38,588 bases of DNA from DASYAN01 sp036501345 (GTDB lineage Bacteria > Chloroflexota > Ktedonobacteria > Ktedonobacterales > Ktedonobacteraceae): contig DASYAN010000358.1 of NCBI GenBank assembly GCA_036501345.1, positions 1-38,588 of the forward strand, written 5' to 3'. A program made the position numbers and the translations under genes. How positions within the stretch are numbered: position 1 is the stretch's first letter; each line of letters begins with the position of its first letter. The notes beneath the pieces were generated by a model. That model saw only the letters and a program-made list of their open reading frames with translations, had not been told where the DNA came from and searched no databases. Shown here one piece after another: positions 16,952-24,993 of the stretch.

Positions 16952-18046
16952 ATGCAGCAGGATGCATCCATCATGCATATACAACACAAACACCAAAAGC
17001 CATTACGGGTCTTGATGGTAACAGGTATCTATCCAACAGCAGAACGTCCACACAAAGGCACATTTGTCAAAAGTCTAGTTGATTCGCTCGCAGCTGTAGG
17101 GGTAGAGGTTGAGGTTATTCATCCAAAACCAAGCTTGCCTACACTATTGCGCTATGTAATAGCAACAACACAGGTATTTTGTAAAACATTGACAAAACAT
17201 TTTGATGTTGTGAATGGCCATTATGGTCTTTGGTGTGTTGTTGCTCGTTTACAATGGAGAACACCAGTGGTGGCCAGTTACCTGGGAGATGACGTTCTAG
17301 GGACGGTTGTAGCTAGGGGAGAATATAGCTCCAAGGGCAATTTCGTAGCCTCCGTCAGCCATAAACTGTGCTACTTTGTAGATGCAGTGACAGTTAAATC
17401 CGAACAGATGAAACAAAGGTTAGGAGGTCCCCAAGAGAAGGTCTTTGTTATACCTGATGGTGTCAATTTTTCGCAGTTTTATCCCATGCCACGATCAGAG
17501 GTGCGAGCAACACTTGGCTGGGATCAGGATCGTTACTATGTTCTTTTTGCTAACAACCCAGAGATCCCTGTGAAAAATTTTGCCATGGCTCAAGCCGCTG
17601 TCGATATCCTACGTGCAAAGGGGCTTGATGTCGAACTAGTAGTTGCGACTGGGCTGTCACATGATACTGTGATGCAATACACGAATGCAAGTAATGCACT
17701 CATTCTTCCATCCTGGGCAGAGGGCTCACCCAACGTTGTGAGAGAGGCGATGGCCTGCAATGTGCCAGTAGTAGCAACCAACGTTGGCGATGTGGCCGAC
17801 GTAATCGGCCATACAGAAGGCTGTAGCATCTGCGCACACGATCCAGAGGAGCTGGCAGATGGATTGCAACGAGCGCTAGAGTACACAGGACCAACAACAG
17901 GAAGACAGGATACACAATATCTGGCAAGTGCAGTAATCGCGCAACGGGTCATTGAACTATACGAGCAAATAATGCAGAAAAAAGGCAAAGGAAAGCTAAA
18001 AGAGGAAATAATACCAAATAGTTCAAAGGATAAGGCTTATGTCTAA
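16952..18046 (+). CDS. GT4-family glycosyltransferase
   Basis: 364 residues, GT-B fold. It starts with LRVLMVTGIYPTAERPHKGTFVKSLVDSL, an acceptor-domain motif of GT4 enzymes. The donor domain contains SWAEGSPNVVREAMACNVPVVATNVGD, the E-x7-E nucleotide-sugar-binding region. GGAG (16940-16943) lies 8 nt before the ATG. The TnpB element ends only 24 bp upstream, so the native upstream region and promoter have been displaced, and the gene may be read from the element or from upstream read-through. It overlaps the next glycosyltransferase by 8 nt. Donor sugar unknown. Confidence 0.88.
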   Translation: MQQDASIMHIQHKHQKPLRVLMVTGIYPTAERPHKGTFVKSLVDSLAAVGVEVEVIHPKPSLPTLLRYVIATTQVFCKTLTKHFDVVNGHYGLWCVVARLQWRTPVVASYLGDDVLGTVVARGEYSSKGNFVASVSHKLCYFVDAVTVKSEQMKQRLGGPQEKVFVIPDGVNFSQFYPMPRSEVRATLGWDQDRYYVLFANNPEIPVKNFAMAQAAVDILRAKGLDVELVVATGLSHDTVMQYTNASNALILPSWAEGSPNVVREAMACNVPVVATNVGDVADVIGHTEGCSICAHDPEELADGLQRALEYTGPTTGRQDTQYLASAVIAQRVIELYEQIMQKKGKGKLKEEIIPNSSKDKAYV

Positions 18047-19304
18047 GAAGAAGAAAATCCTTATTATAGTTGAGAACTCGACGGCACCATCAGATCCTCG
18101 TATCTGGCACGAAGCACAAGAACTTCGCCGATGTGGTTACGAGGTGAGTATCATCTGTCCGAGAGATGAAAAGCACGATCAGGAAGCTTACATCTGCATA
18201 GATGCCATCCATATTTACCGCTATAAGCCATCTGGAACAGTCCACAAAGCTACTGATTATTTCAAAGAATATGCAGCAGCCATGTTCAAAATCTTTGGGC
18301 TCAGTTTCAAAGTCTGGTATCGACATGGTTTTGACGCAATCCACGTAGCCAATCCCCCCGATATCTTTTTCGCCATGGGATGGTTTTATTGGCTCTTCGG
18401 CAAAAAATATGTTTTTGACCAGCATGACCTCACGCCAGAAGTATTCCAAGTCAAATTTCAGGGTCAGAAGAAATTTATCTACAAAGTTCTGCGTTTTATG
18501 GAACTCTGCTCTTATCGTACAGCCAATATGGTCATCACGACTAATGAATCACAGAAGCGCATAGCTATTGAGCGTGGTCATTGTCATCCAGAAAAGGTAT
18601 TCGTTGTGCGCAATGGACCAGATCTTGAGCATTACACTCTAGCCACGTCAGAACCAGCACTGAAAATGGGGCATAATTACTTACTGGCATACGTTGGTGT
18701 GATGAGCAAACAGGATGGTGTCGAAAATACTCTATATGCGATGCAAGAACTTGTCCACCGTCGAGGGCGGAAGGATACTCTACTAGTGCTGATGGGAGAT
18801 GGAGACCAGTTTCAATATTTAAAAGAACTCGCCCACAAACTTGAGCTCGACGAACATGTGCATTTTGCAGGCTGGGTAACAAAAGCAGATATATTACGTT
18901 ATCTGAGTGCCACGGATATAGGGCTCTCACCTGATCCAAGCAATGATCTCAATGATCACAGTACCATGCTTAAGACAATGGAATACATGGCAATGGGTAA
19001 ACCTGTAGTGGCCTTTGATCTGCCAGAGACACGTTATTCGGCCCAAGATGCCGCTTTGTACGCAACATCCAACCGGATTGAAGAATTCGCAGACCAGATC
19101 GAAATACTCCTCGACAATGAAGAAGTCCGTCTCCAAATGGGAGCAGCAGGTCGTCAACGCATCGAAAAAGATTTATGTTGGGATCGTACTAAAGAGGTCC
19201 TTGGGCTTGCATACGGATCGCTCTTCCAAGTCGATCCTAAGGACTTATCCAAAAGCCGAAAGGGGGATAATAGAATAGAGAAAAACAGTAAAATGATGGT
19301 TTAA
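18039..19304 (+). CDS. GT4-family glycosyltransferase (WbuB-like)
   Basis: 421 residues. The N-terminal KKILIIVENSTAPSDPRIWHEAQELRRCGYEV matches GT4 enzymes resembling WbuB. FDAIHVANPPDIFFAMG and YVFDQHDLTPEV are characteristic of this branch. The donor domain has AYVGVMSKQDGVENTL and ends with KTMEYMAMGKPVVAFD. It overlaps the preceding gene by 8 nt, so the pair is coupled. The function is addition of a sugar, possibly an N-acetyl amino sugar, to the lipid-linked repeat. A degraded acyltransferase directly follows. Confidence 0.88.
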   Translation: MSKKKKILIIVENSTAPSDPRIWHEAQELRRCGYEVSIICPRDEKHDQEAYICIDAIHIYRYKPSGTVHKATDYFKEYAAAMFKIFGLSFKVWYRHGFDAIHVANPPDIFFAMGWFYWLFGKKYVFDQHDLTPEVFQVKFQGQKKFIYKVLRFMELCSYRTANMVITTNESQKRIAIERGHCHPEKVFVVRNGPDLEHYTLATSEPALKMGHNYLLAYVGVMSKQDGVENTLYAMQELVHRRGRKDTLLVLMGDGDQFQYLKELAHKLELDEHVHFAGWVTKADILRYLSATDIGLSPDPSNDLNDHSTMLKTMEYMAMGKPVVAFDLPETRYSAQDAALYATSNRIEEFADQIEILLDNEEVRLQMGAAGRQRIEKDLCWDRTKEVLGLAYGSLFQVDPKDLSKSRKGDNRIEKNSKMMV

Positions 19305-19336
19305 TCCTGCTGTCAGTCGCTCTAATGCCATAGTGA

Positions 19337-19642
19337 CATTTTTCTCATGCTCTCCAAAAGAAACCTCTATTATTTCTGGGTAAAATATCCTACAGTATCT
19401 ATCTTTTTTATGCAATAACACTTATTGCGTATTTTAATGTGTTTTACGGTAAATTGCCTTATCCTGTTGTAATAGGTATAGAATTAAGCAGTTCATTTGC
19501 AGTAGCTATAGCCGCATATTACTTGGTGGAAGAGCCCTCTATAAGACTGGGCAGGTATTTGATAAGCAGAAGAGTACAGAATAGATCAGAGCAAATAATG
19601 TTTTCATCTGAGAGAGTATTTGAACAGGGAGTCTTACGGTAA
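19337..19642 (+). pseudogene. 3-prime remnant of an acyltransferase 3 (OafA/YrhL-like) gene
   Basis: Translation from 19337 reads through FLGKISYSIYLFYAIT (the LGxxSYxxYL signature of membrane O-acyltransferases), a hydrophobic helix, then AIAAYYLVEEPSIRLGRYL, the typical C-terminal end of the family. An in-frame TGA (19334-19336) lies just upstream and no start codon or N-terminal portion remains, so about three quarters of the gene is lost. The GTG at 19439 inside it is not a credible start. The ancestral gene probably O-acetylated the polysaccharide. The following 200 bp (19643-19851) hold nothing I recognise. Confidence 0.75.
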
Positions 19643-19851
19643 GGTAGGAGCCAGATGGAAGAGCATGCGCCTACTGGCTGGGAGCTTGATGAAGGCCTCT
19701 AATATCCGCTTGACTACTATCTTCTTACATTCTCTCAAAGAATATTGCAAAGGGATACGAATGTCGAGAATACGCCTATGGGAAGTAAGTAATGATAGAC
19801 TTCTAAAAGCTTGACAGGATTTAGACCATATTGTAAAATAGCTGTGATTTC

Positions 19852-20997
19852 ATGATTTTGATAAATGCGGGGAGATTTCGTGCATTGATAACAACCAAAC
19901 ATTCACATATAGTAATTGATATCATTTCATCGTCTGAACAGAGAAAAGCGGCGAAAAGGTGGCAAATCCTGGAACAGGAAATCAATGATAAAGGTCTAAC
20001 CAATTCTTGGAAATGGATTGAGGCATGGCTGAAACACTATGGACATATTCCACATAAATTTATATTTGGAGTAAGAGATGGCCAAACTATAGGAGCAGCC
20101 TTAGTGACGCAACCATTAAAAAAATTTAAAAGTGTTATTCCAATTCTATCGCTCCATCTTGGTACGAACGGTGAATCTCTTGAAGAGAAGACATGCGTCG
20201 AGTATAATCGCTTACTCGTTGCTCCCGAAAATCTATCAGCCTTTTCAATAGAACTTTTGCGTAACTTACAACAACTCCGCTGGTCACAACTTGTATTGCA
20301 TGGATTTGTCCCTGAACATGCCGAAGCGCTGATTGCAGCAAGTACTTATCTAGGATTGACCTTTTCTGAACAAAATAAGGAAGCTTGTCCAACATTTAAA
20401 TTCTCGGAGGCAGTAGGCTCTCCTGATGTAATCTCAGCGCTGAAACATAATAAGAAGCGAATTAGAAGTAGCATAGATAAAATGAATGCTCAGGCTCCTT
20501 TAAAGAGCGAGTGGGCAGAGACGATAGAACAAGCGCAAGATATCTTGTCAGAATTAATTGAACTTCATACAAGAAAATGGGGAAATACCCAAACGCCTAG
20601 TTCTTTTCAATCTGATCGCGTCAAGCGATATCATAAAGAGCTTATAGATGCTTTCTTTCCTGAAGCTCTAATGGTTTTTCGGGTAAAATTAGGTGAACAA
20701 ACCCTAGGTTGTCTTTTTGGCTTTGTTGAGGATAATCATGTTCTAGGTTATAAAGGTGGTATTAACCTTTCTCCTGATATGAAGAAATTCACACCTGGAT
20801 TGATAACCCATATTTTATGTATGGAGGAATGTAGAAAACGTGGTTACAATGAATATAACTTTTTAGCGGGTGAATCGCCGTATAAAGCACAATTATCAAA
20901 CACAGAAAATTTCTTGATATGGGCAACAGCCGAACGCGGTCTTGTAATGAATGCAATAGGTACTACCAGAAAAATAAAGAGAATAATTAATAATTAG
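19852..20997 (+). CDS. FemAB/CelD-like GNAT-fold acyltransferase
   Basis: 381 residues with the pattern of the Acetyltransf_6 (BcsL/CelD) group. An N-terminal GNAT half contains NSWKWIEAWLKHYG. The C-terminal half has ALKHNKKRIRSSIDKMN, then LIELHTRKWG, and near the end EYNFLAGESPYKAQLSNTENF, the characteristic GxxPYKxxxS/T motif. Such proteins transfer an acyl or aminoacyl group and are common in exopolysaccharide loci, where they decorate the polymer; substrate unknown. The ribosome-binding site is weak. Base use is more AT-rich than in the glycosyltransferases upstream, and it follows an acyltransferase remnant, suggesting this end of the locus has been reshuffled. Confidence 0.75.
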   Translation: MILINAGRFRALITTKHSHIVIDIISSSEQRKAAKRWQILEQEINDKGLTNSWKWIEAWLKHYGHIPHKFIFGVRDGQTIGAALVTQPLKKFKSVIPILSLHLGTNGESLEEKTCVEYNRLLVAPENLSAFSIELLRNLQQLRWSQLVLHGFVPEHAEALIAASTYLGLTFSEQNKEACPTFKFSEAVGSPDVISALKHNKKRIRSSIDKMNAQAPLKSEWAETIEQAQDILSELIELHTRKWGNTQTPSSFQSDRVKRYHKELIDAFFPEALMVFRVKLGEQTLGCLFGFVEDNHVLGYKGGINLSPDMKKFTPGLITHILCMEECRKRGYNEYNFLAGESPYKAQLSNTENFLIWATAERGLVMNAIGTTRKIKRIINN

Positions 20998-21178
20998 AGA
21001 AACTGGTGGTTTTGGCAAGCTATATCAATGTGTCTCATGAAACTGCAGATGTATCCAGCGCTTGCGTGAGACTAACAAATGGTGATGTGCTATCGTTGGG
21101 GTGCTGTGGGATCATGCACAATCAATGAGCGTATCAATCCAATTGAGTCTAAAGATCAATATTCATAGTGAAAATGTA

Positions 21179-21207
21179 TTGACAATCTTTGTAGGTTATG
21201 TTATTAT
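21179..21207 (+). promoter_or_regulatory. Promoter of the tRNA-Trp gene
   Basis: A perfect TTGACA (21179-21184), a 17-nt spacer, then TATTAT (21202-21207). Transcription would begin near 21214, about 50 nt before the mature tRNA 5-prime end. Confidence 0.75.
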
Positions 21208-21265
21208 TCTTGAGGCAGTACTGTGGTTGGTGTGTGGAACTCAGTTACTTGAGATAGCTAGCGTC

Positions 21266-21339
21266 GGGGGTGAAGCTCAACTGGAAGAGCGTCGCTGTCC
21301 AAAGGCGAAGGTTTGGAGGTTCAATCCCTCTCACCCCTG
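21266..21339 (+). tRNA. tRNA-Trp (anticodon CCA)
   Basis: The cloverleaf reads: acceptor GGGGGTG/CACCCCT (first pair G-U), D arm GCTC/GAGC, anticodon stem TCGCT/GGCGA with loop GTCCAAA (anticodon CCA at 21299-21301), variable loop AGGTTT, T arm GGAGG/CCTCT around TTCAATC, discriminator G. Two oddities are G at position 32 of the anticodon loop, where a pyrimidine is usual, and a 6-nt variable loop. The 3-prime CCA is not fully encoded (GCCT). It has its own promoter and intrinsic terminator. Confidence 0.85.
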
Positions 21340-21342
21340 CCT

Positions 21343-21374
21343 AAGCTCCTGAAGGTCTTCAGGAGCTTTTTATT
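21343..21374 (+). terminator. Intrinsic terminator of the tRNA-Trp unit
   Basis: AAGCTCCTGA pairs with TCAGGAGCTT around a short loop and runs straight into a T-rich tract (CTTTTTATTTT). Confidence 0.9.
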
Positions 21375-21502
21375 TTGCTTTAATCCTGTCTCATTGCTTG
21401 CGATTGGCCTCCTTCTGGGTAGATAGGATGGGGATGTAGCATATCTCCTGTGACTTTAATAGTGATAGGATATCAATCGGAGACACACGAATCAATGAGC
21501 GT

Positions 21503-22432
21503 TTAGGCCTGTTCCTTGAAAAAATTAACGGTAGCTTTTACTCCGTCTTCAAAGGTCACCTCAGGTTTCCAACCTAGGATGTGCTCGGCCTTGCTGTGAT
21601 TGAAATAGGATCGGTAGATATCACCGGAACGCTTGGGGGCTTTGGTAATTGGGGCCTCGAAGCCAGTAATGCGAGCAAGCACTTGGTAGATCCCATTGAC
21701 CGAGACAGGCTGTCCGGTCCCTATGCAAAAGATGTTGTTATCTCCATGCGTAAGCGCGAGCACGTTTGCTCGTGCAACATCACCGACATATACGTAGTCT
21801 TTACACTGTTCGCCGTCCCAATCGATGCGTACTCCCTCGTGAGCCAGAAAATGCTTGGCAAAAATGGAGATGACTCCAGCTTCACCGTTGGGATCCTGGC
21901 GTGGACCATACACATTGCCGTAACGTAGAGCAGTAAATTTTAGATTATGCGTCTCCTGCCAATAACGTAAGTAATGCTCTGCCACCATTTTCGTAATTCC
22001 ATAGGGAGACTCTGGGCACTGGATGCTCTCTTCATCGAGTGGCAAGTGAGCAGGTGTGCCATAGCTTGCCCCAGACGATGCAAAGATAATCTTATGTATA
22101 CTGAGGCGTGTACAGTTTGTTAGGATATTTAGCAGACCGAGCACATTGACGCGAGCATCAAGCTGTGGATCTTTCGTGGAGACGGCAACACTATGTTGTG
22201 CAGCATGGTGATTAACGATCTCGGGCTTAACCTCGTCGAAGATCCGTGCCAGTTCGATATCATTTGTAATATCCGCACGGTAAAACCGGGCCTGTGGATT
22301 CAGGTTCCCTTTTTTTCCTCCACCCTCTACCCACATATTGTCGACAATGGCAACTTCATGCCCAGCGGCAATATATTGATCGGTGATGTGTGATCCGATG
22401 AAACCTGCTCCACCAGTGATAAGTATTCTCAT
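21503..22432 (-). CDS. NAD-dependent sugar epimerase/dehydratase (GalE-like SDR)
   Basis: 309 residues, extended SDR. NAD-binding GGAGFIGS at 7-14; active site Ser119/Ser120 in FASSGASYG, Tyr144 and Lys148 in YGITK. ALRYGNVYGPRQDP is the conserved substrate-side loop. Enzymes of this kind interconvert UDP-sugars at C4 or act as 4,6-dehydratases; the TGGAGFIGS/YxxxK pattern with no dehydratase signature favours a 4-epimerase. It is last in a minus-strand series of sugar-nucleotide genes, 119 bp after the second epimerase gene. Specific substrate not readable. Confidence 0.88.
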   Translation of the reverse strand: MRILITGGAGFIGSHITDQYIAAGHEVAIVDNMWVEGGGKKGNLNPQARFYRADITNDIELARIFDEVKPEIVNHHAAQHSVAVSTKDPQLDARVNVLGLLNILTNCTRLSIHKIIFASSGASYGTPAHLPLDEESIQCPESPYGITKMVAEHYLRYWQETHNLKFTALRYGNVYGPRQDPNGEAGVISIFAKHFLAHEGVRIDWDGEQCKDYVYVGDVARANVLALTHGDNNIFCIGTGQPVSVNGIYQVLARITGFEAPITKAPKRSGDIYRSYFNHSKAEHILGWKPEVTFEDGVKATVNFFKEQA

Positions 22433-22551
22433 TTTAGAGAAGCCTTTCTTAAATAATAGAGTTAATGGCTTGTATATGTCCTATGTCTTCTCTATTATGC
22501 TAGCTTTGGCCAGCGTTTTCAAGCCTTGTAGAGGCTAATGCTGTACTTGAG

Positions 22552-23514
22552 CTAGAAAGTTAAGGTAAGGCTGGACCGTAACGAATTAAGAGTTCGCTCT
22601 AATCCCTGGTCGAATTTGACTTGAGGCGTATAGCCCAATAATCGTTTAGCTTTGCTAATGTCTGCCAAGCTATCGCGAACATCACCGGACCGAGGTTCAC
22701 GATATTCAATCTCCGACTGAATGCCGAGTAACTCTCCAGCAATCCGCAGGACAGCGTTGAGTGAGACACGTTCTCCACAACCAACATTCATAGCTTGCCC
22801 AATGGCCTCTTTTGAGGTTGCAGCCAGGAGGTTGGCTTGCACAACGTTCTCGACATAAGTAAAGTCGCGCGTTTGTTCGCCATCTCCAAAAACAATTGGC
22901 CGTTGTTTCTCTAGCAAAGCTGTGAGAAAGCGGGGAATAACAGCTGCATATTCAGACATGGGGTCCTGCCGTGGGCCAAAGACGTTAAAGTAGCGCAGTG
23001 CGACTGTTTCGAGCCCGTAAATGTGTGTGAATACCCCACAAAGAAGCTCGCCTGTCAGTTTTTGTACTGCATAAGGTGAGAGTGGTGCAGTGGGCATCTC
23101 CTCGTGCTTGGGTAAAGTAGGAGTATTTCCATAGACGGATGATGAGCTTGCGTAAACCACACGGCGCACACCTGCATCTCGAGCCGCCAACAAGACATTC
23201 TGGGTTCCGTTCACATTAGTTTCAAGTGAGAGAACTGGATTGGCTATTGACCGTGGCACTGATGCCAGAGCTCCCTGGTGAAAGACAACCTCAGTTCCTG
23301 CTACGGCTGCTTTCACGGCATCTATATCACGCAGGTCGCCTGTGAGAATTTCTAATGTTCCCGGCAATCCTTTCAATGCGTCTAGATTGCTCTCTCGACC
23401 AGTTACATAATTGTCAAACACACGTACAGATTCTCCCTGCTTGAGGAGTGTCTCTGCGATGTGCGAACCAATAAATCCGGCTCCGCCGGTAACAAGGTAT
23501 CTTGGTGAACTCAT
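22552..23514 (-). CDS. NAD-dependent UDP-sugar epimerase (WbpP/TviC/GalE-like SDR)
   Basis: About 320 residues from the ATG at 23514. NAD-binding TGGAGFIGS is at 9-17; the catalytic Ser cluster YASSSSVYG is near 121-129, with Tyr148 and Lys152 in YAVQK. RYFNVFGPRQDP followed by EYAAVIPRF is close to UDP-GlcNAc/UDP-GlcNAcA 4-epimerases of the WbpP/TviC type. An upstream in-frame ATG (23616) would add an implausible polar tail overlapping the previous gene, so MSSPRYLVTGG is taken as the N-terminus, although its ribosome-binding site is weak. It lies in the same direction as the Gfo/Idh and aminotransferase genes and should supply one repeat-unit sugar nucleotide. Confidence 0.88.
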   Translation of the reverse strand: MSSPRYLVTGGAGFIGSHIAETLLKQGESVRVFDNYVTGRESNLDALKGLPGTLEILTGDLRDIDAVKAAVAGTEVVFHQGALASVPRSIANPVLSLETNVNGTQNVLLAARDAGVRRVVYASSSSVYGNTPTLPKHEEMPTAPLSPYAVQKLTGELLCGVFTHIYGLETVALRYFNVFGPRQDPMSEYAAVIPRFLTALLEKQRPIVFGDGEQTRDFTYVENVVQANLLAATSKEAIGQAMNVGCGERVSLNAVLRIAGELLGIQSEIEYREPRSGDVRDSLADISKAKRLLGYTPQVKFDQGLERTLNSLRSSLTLTF

Positions 23515-23593
23515 TATTTCGCGGCATGGGTACCTCTGTATTTTATGAGTGGAGAGGTACTCGTGCCACCCCCTTTCTCTTCCTTCTATCTCT

Positions 23594-24601
23594 TCAGATG
23601 CTGACAGATGTGCCAACCGTGCTCTTGTTTTGTCTGTTCAGTGCTTCCTCGGCAGCGGCCAGTACACGTACCACTGCTAACCCTGTTTCGCCATTAGCAC
23701 GTGGCTGAGCACCAGTACGAATGGAATTCACAAAATCCTCACATTCTAAGCGTAGCGGCTCAATCCAATCGATGTGGGGAATAGAAATTGCACCATAGCG
23801 ATAGGATACAACCGGGTCTGCATGAATGTCTGCCCCTTTATTATAGACCTTAATCATCTCAGAAGGGTTTGTATCGTCATAAATCACCATACGAGCATCA
23901 CCAATAACAGTCACACGACGAATTTTGCAAGGATGGAGCCAACTGACATGAATATGAGCTGTCATCTCATCAGCAAATTCTAGATCTAAGTGAGCAATAT
24001 CACAGATGTCCGGCAAGAGATGCGAATGGGCCTGCACATTGACTTGTTCGGGCGTTTTACCAAACAGATACAAAAGGATTGATACATCATGTGGAGCAAG
24101 ATCCCAGATCACATTGGTATCACTACGGAAGAGTCCTAGATTAACGCGCTCTGTTTCAACACAGTAGACCTTTCCTAGATCACCACTTTGCACTAACTTG
24201 CGCAACTCATTGACCGCAGGACTATATTCAAAGGTATGACCCACCATTAAAACAAGGTTGAGTCGCTTGGCCAGTGCTATTAGCTCTTCTGCTTCCTGCA
24301 CACTAGTTGTGAGAGGCTTTTCGACGAGAACATGCTTTCCATGCAAGAGCGCCTTTTTTGCCAGATTAAAATGTGTGCGTACAGGTGCTGCGATAACAAC
24401 ACCGTCCACATCAGATGTAAACACATCCTCAACATTTGTCGTCGTACGTATTCCTGGTTGGTGCATGGAAATTGAGGCAAGGCGTCCTTCATCTAGATCA
24501 GCCACCATAGTCACAGATGTATGAGGTATACTATCCAGATTGCGTGCAATCTTAGGGCCCCAATACCCCCAACCAATAATGCCAAAACGGATATCTTTCA
24601 T
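23594..24601 (-). CDS. Gfo/Idh/MocA oxidoreductase (WbpB/WlbA-like)
   Basis: 336 residues. Rossmann motif FGIIGWGYWGPKIARN near 6-21, conserved VLVEKPLT with Glu94-Lys95-Pro96, and active-site DLAPHDVSILL. The WGYWGP start and VEKPL are typical of the sugar-nucleotide branch that oxidises C3 of UDP-GlcNAcA before transamination. With the DegT aminotransferase just upstream and the 6-dehydrogenase at 4899, this suggests UDP-2,3-diamino-uronate synthesis; function inferred. The ATG at 24601 directly abuts an element-end relic, whose CAGGTCG may serve as its ribosome-binding site. Confidence 0.85.
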   Translation of the reverse strand: MKDIRFGIIGWGYWGPKIARNLDSIPHTSVTMVADLDEGRLASISMHQPGIRTTTNVEDVFTSDVDGVVIAAPVRTHFNLAKKALLHGKHVLVEKPLTTSVQEAEELIALAKRLNLVLMVGHTFEYSPAVNELRKLVQSGDLGKVYCVETERVNLGLFRSDTNVIWDLAPHDVSILLYLFGKTPEQVNVQAHSHLLPDICDIAHLDLEFADEMTAHIHVSWLHPCKIRRVTVIGDARMVIYDDTNPSEMIKVYNKGADIHADPVVSYRYGAISIPHIDWIEPLRLECEDFVNSIRTGAQPRANGETGLAVVRVLAAAEEALNRQNKSTVGTSVSI

Positions 24602-24602
24602 C

Positions 24603-24704
24603 AAACTGCGACCTGCAGATACCCCTTGCTTGAGCTATAGGGTACATTGCGATCAAGCGAACGGAAGCAGGTCTTCCTTTCTTGAGAGCTGTCGCATAGG
24701 GGTA
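24603..24704 (-). mobile_element. Solo end (relic) of the IsrB-type element family
   Basis: This segment matches the pepP-side end of the IsrB element (32000-32081): both read TTTGATGA, then CAGGTCG, then a hairpin closed by TACCCCT (24620-24626) and AGGGGTA (24698-24704), and both contain an identical 17-mer (24668-24684 and 32046-32062). No nuclease gene or guide-side end is present. The relic lies against the start codon of the Gfo/Idh gene. Confidence 0.65.
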
Positions 24705-24993
24705 AGTTGTATCTGAACAACCCCTATGCGGGAAGACAGGCGTTTTGAACAGGAACGCCTAAACCTATTGACGAATCACCATCCACTCGGTCAGAGCCGA
24801 GGTGAAATTACTCTTCATAACTGCAGTTATATCAGATGCCAACAGTATAATATATATGCTTCAATATGCCAATAAACAGAGACTAAAGTCATAGATAAAC
24901 CTACCTATTTACTAGGAGTTAAAACCTCCTAGTTCGCGGCAGGCTCTTATGGATCAGTATGAAAGAAGACATCTACCAAATGCGAAAATATTA
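24605..24993. other. Non-coding, hairpin-rich stretch between aminotransferase and Gfo/Idh genes
   Basis: Besides the element-end relic, it holds a strong hairpin with CGCATAGGGG (24693-24702) and CCCCTATGCG (24721-24730) plus a nested GTTGT/ACAAC, a GGCGTT/AACGCC hairpin near 24739-24759, a CTCGG/CCGAG hairpin near 24787, and an ACTAGGAG/CTCCTAGT hairpin near 24911-24932. No coding sequence is seen. The run of stems may be eroded guide-RNA or element DNA. Confidence 0.55.
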
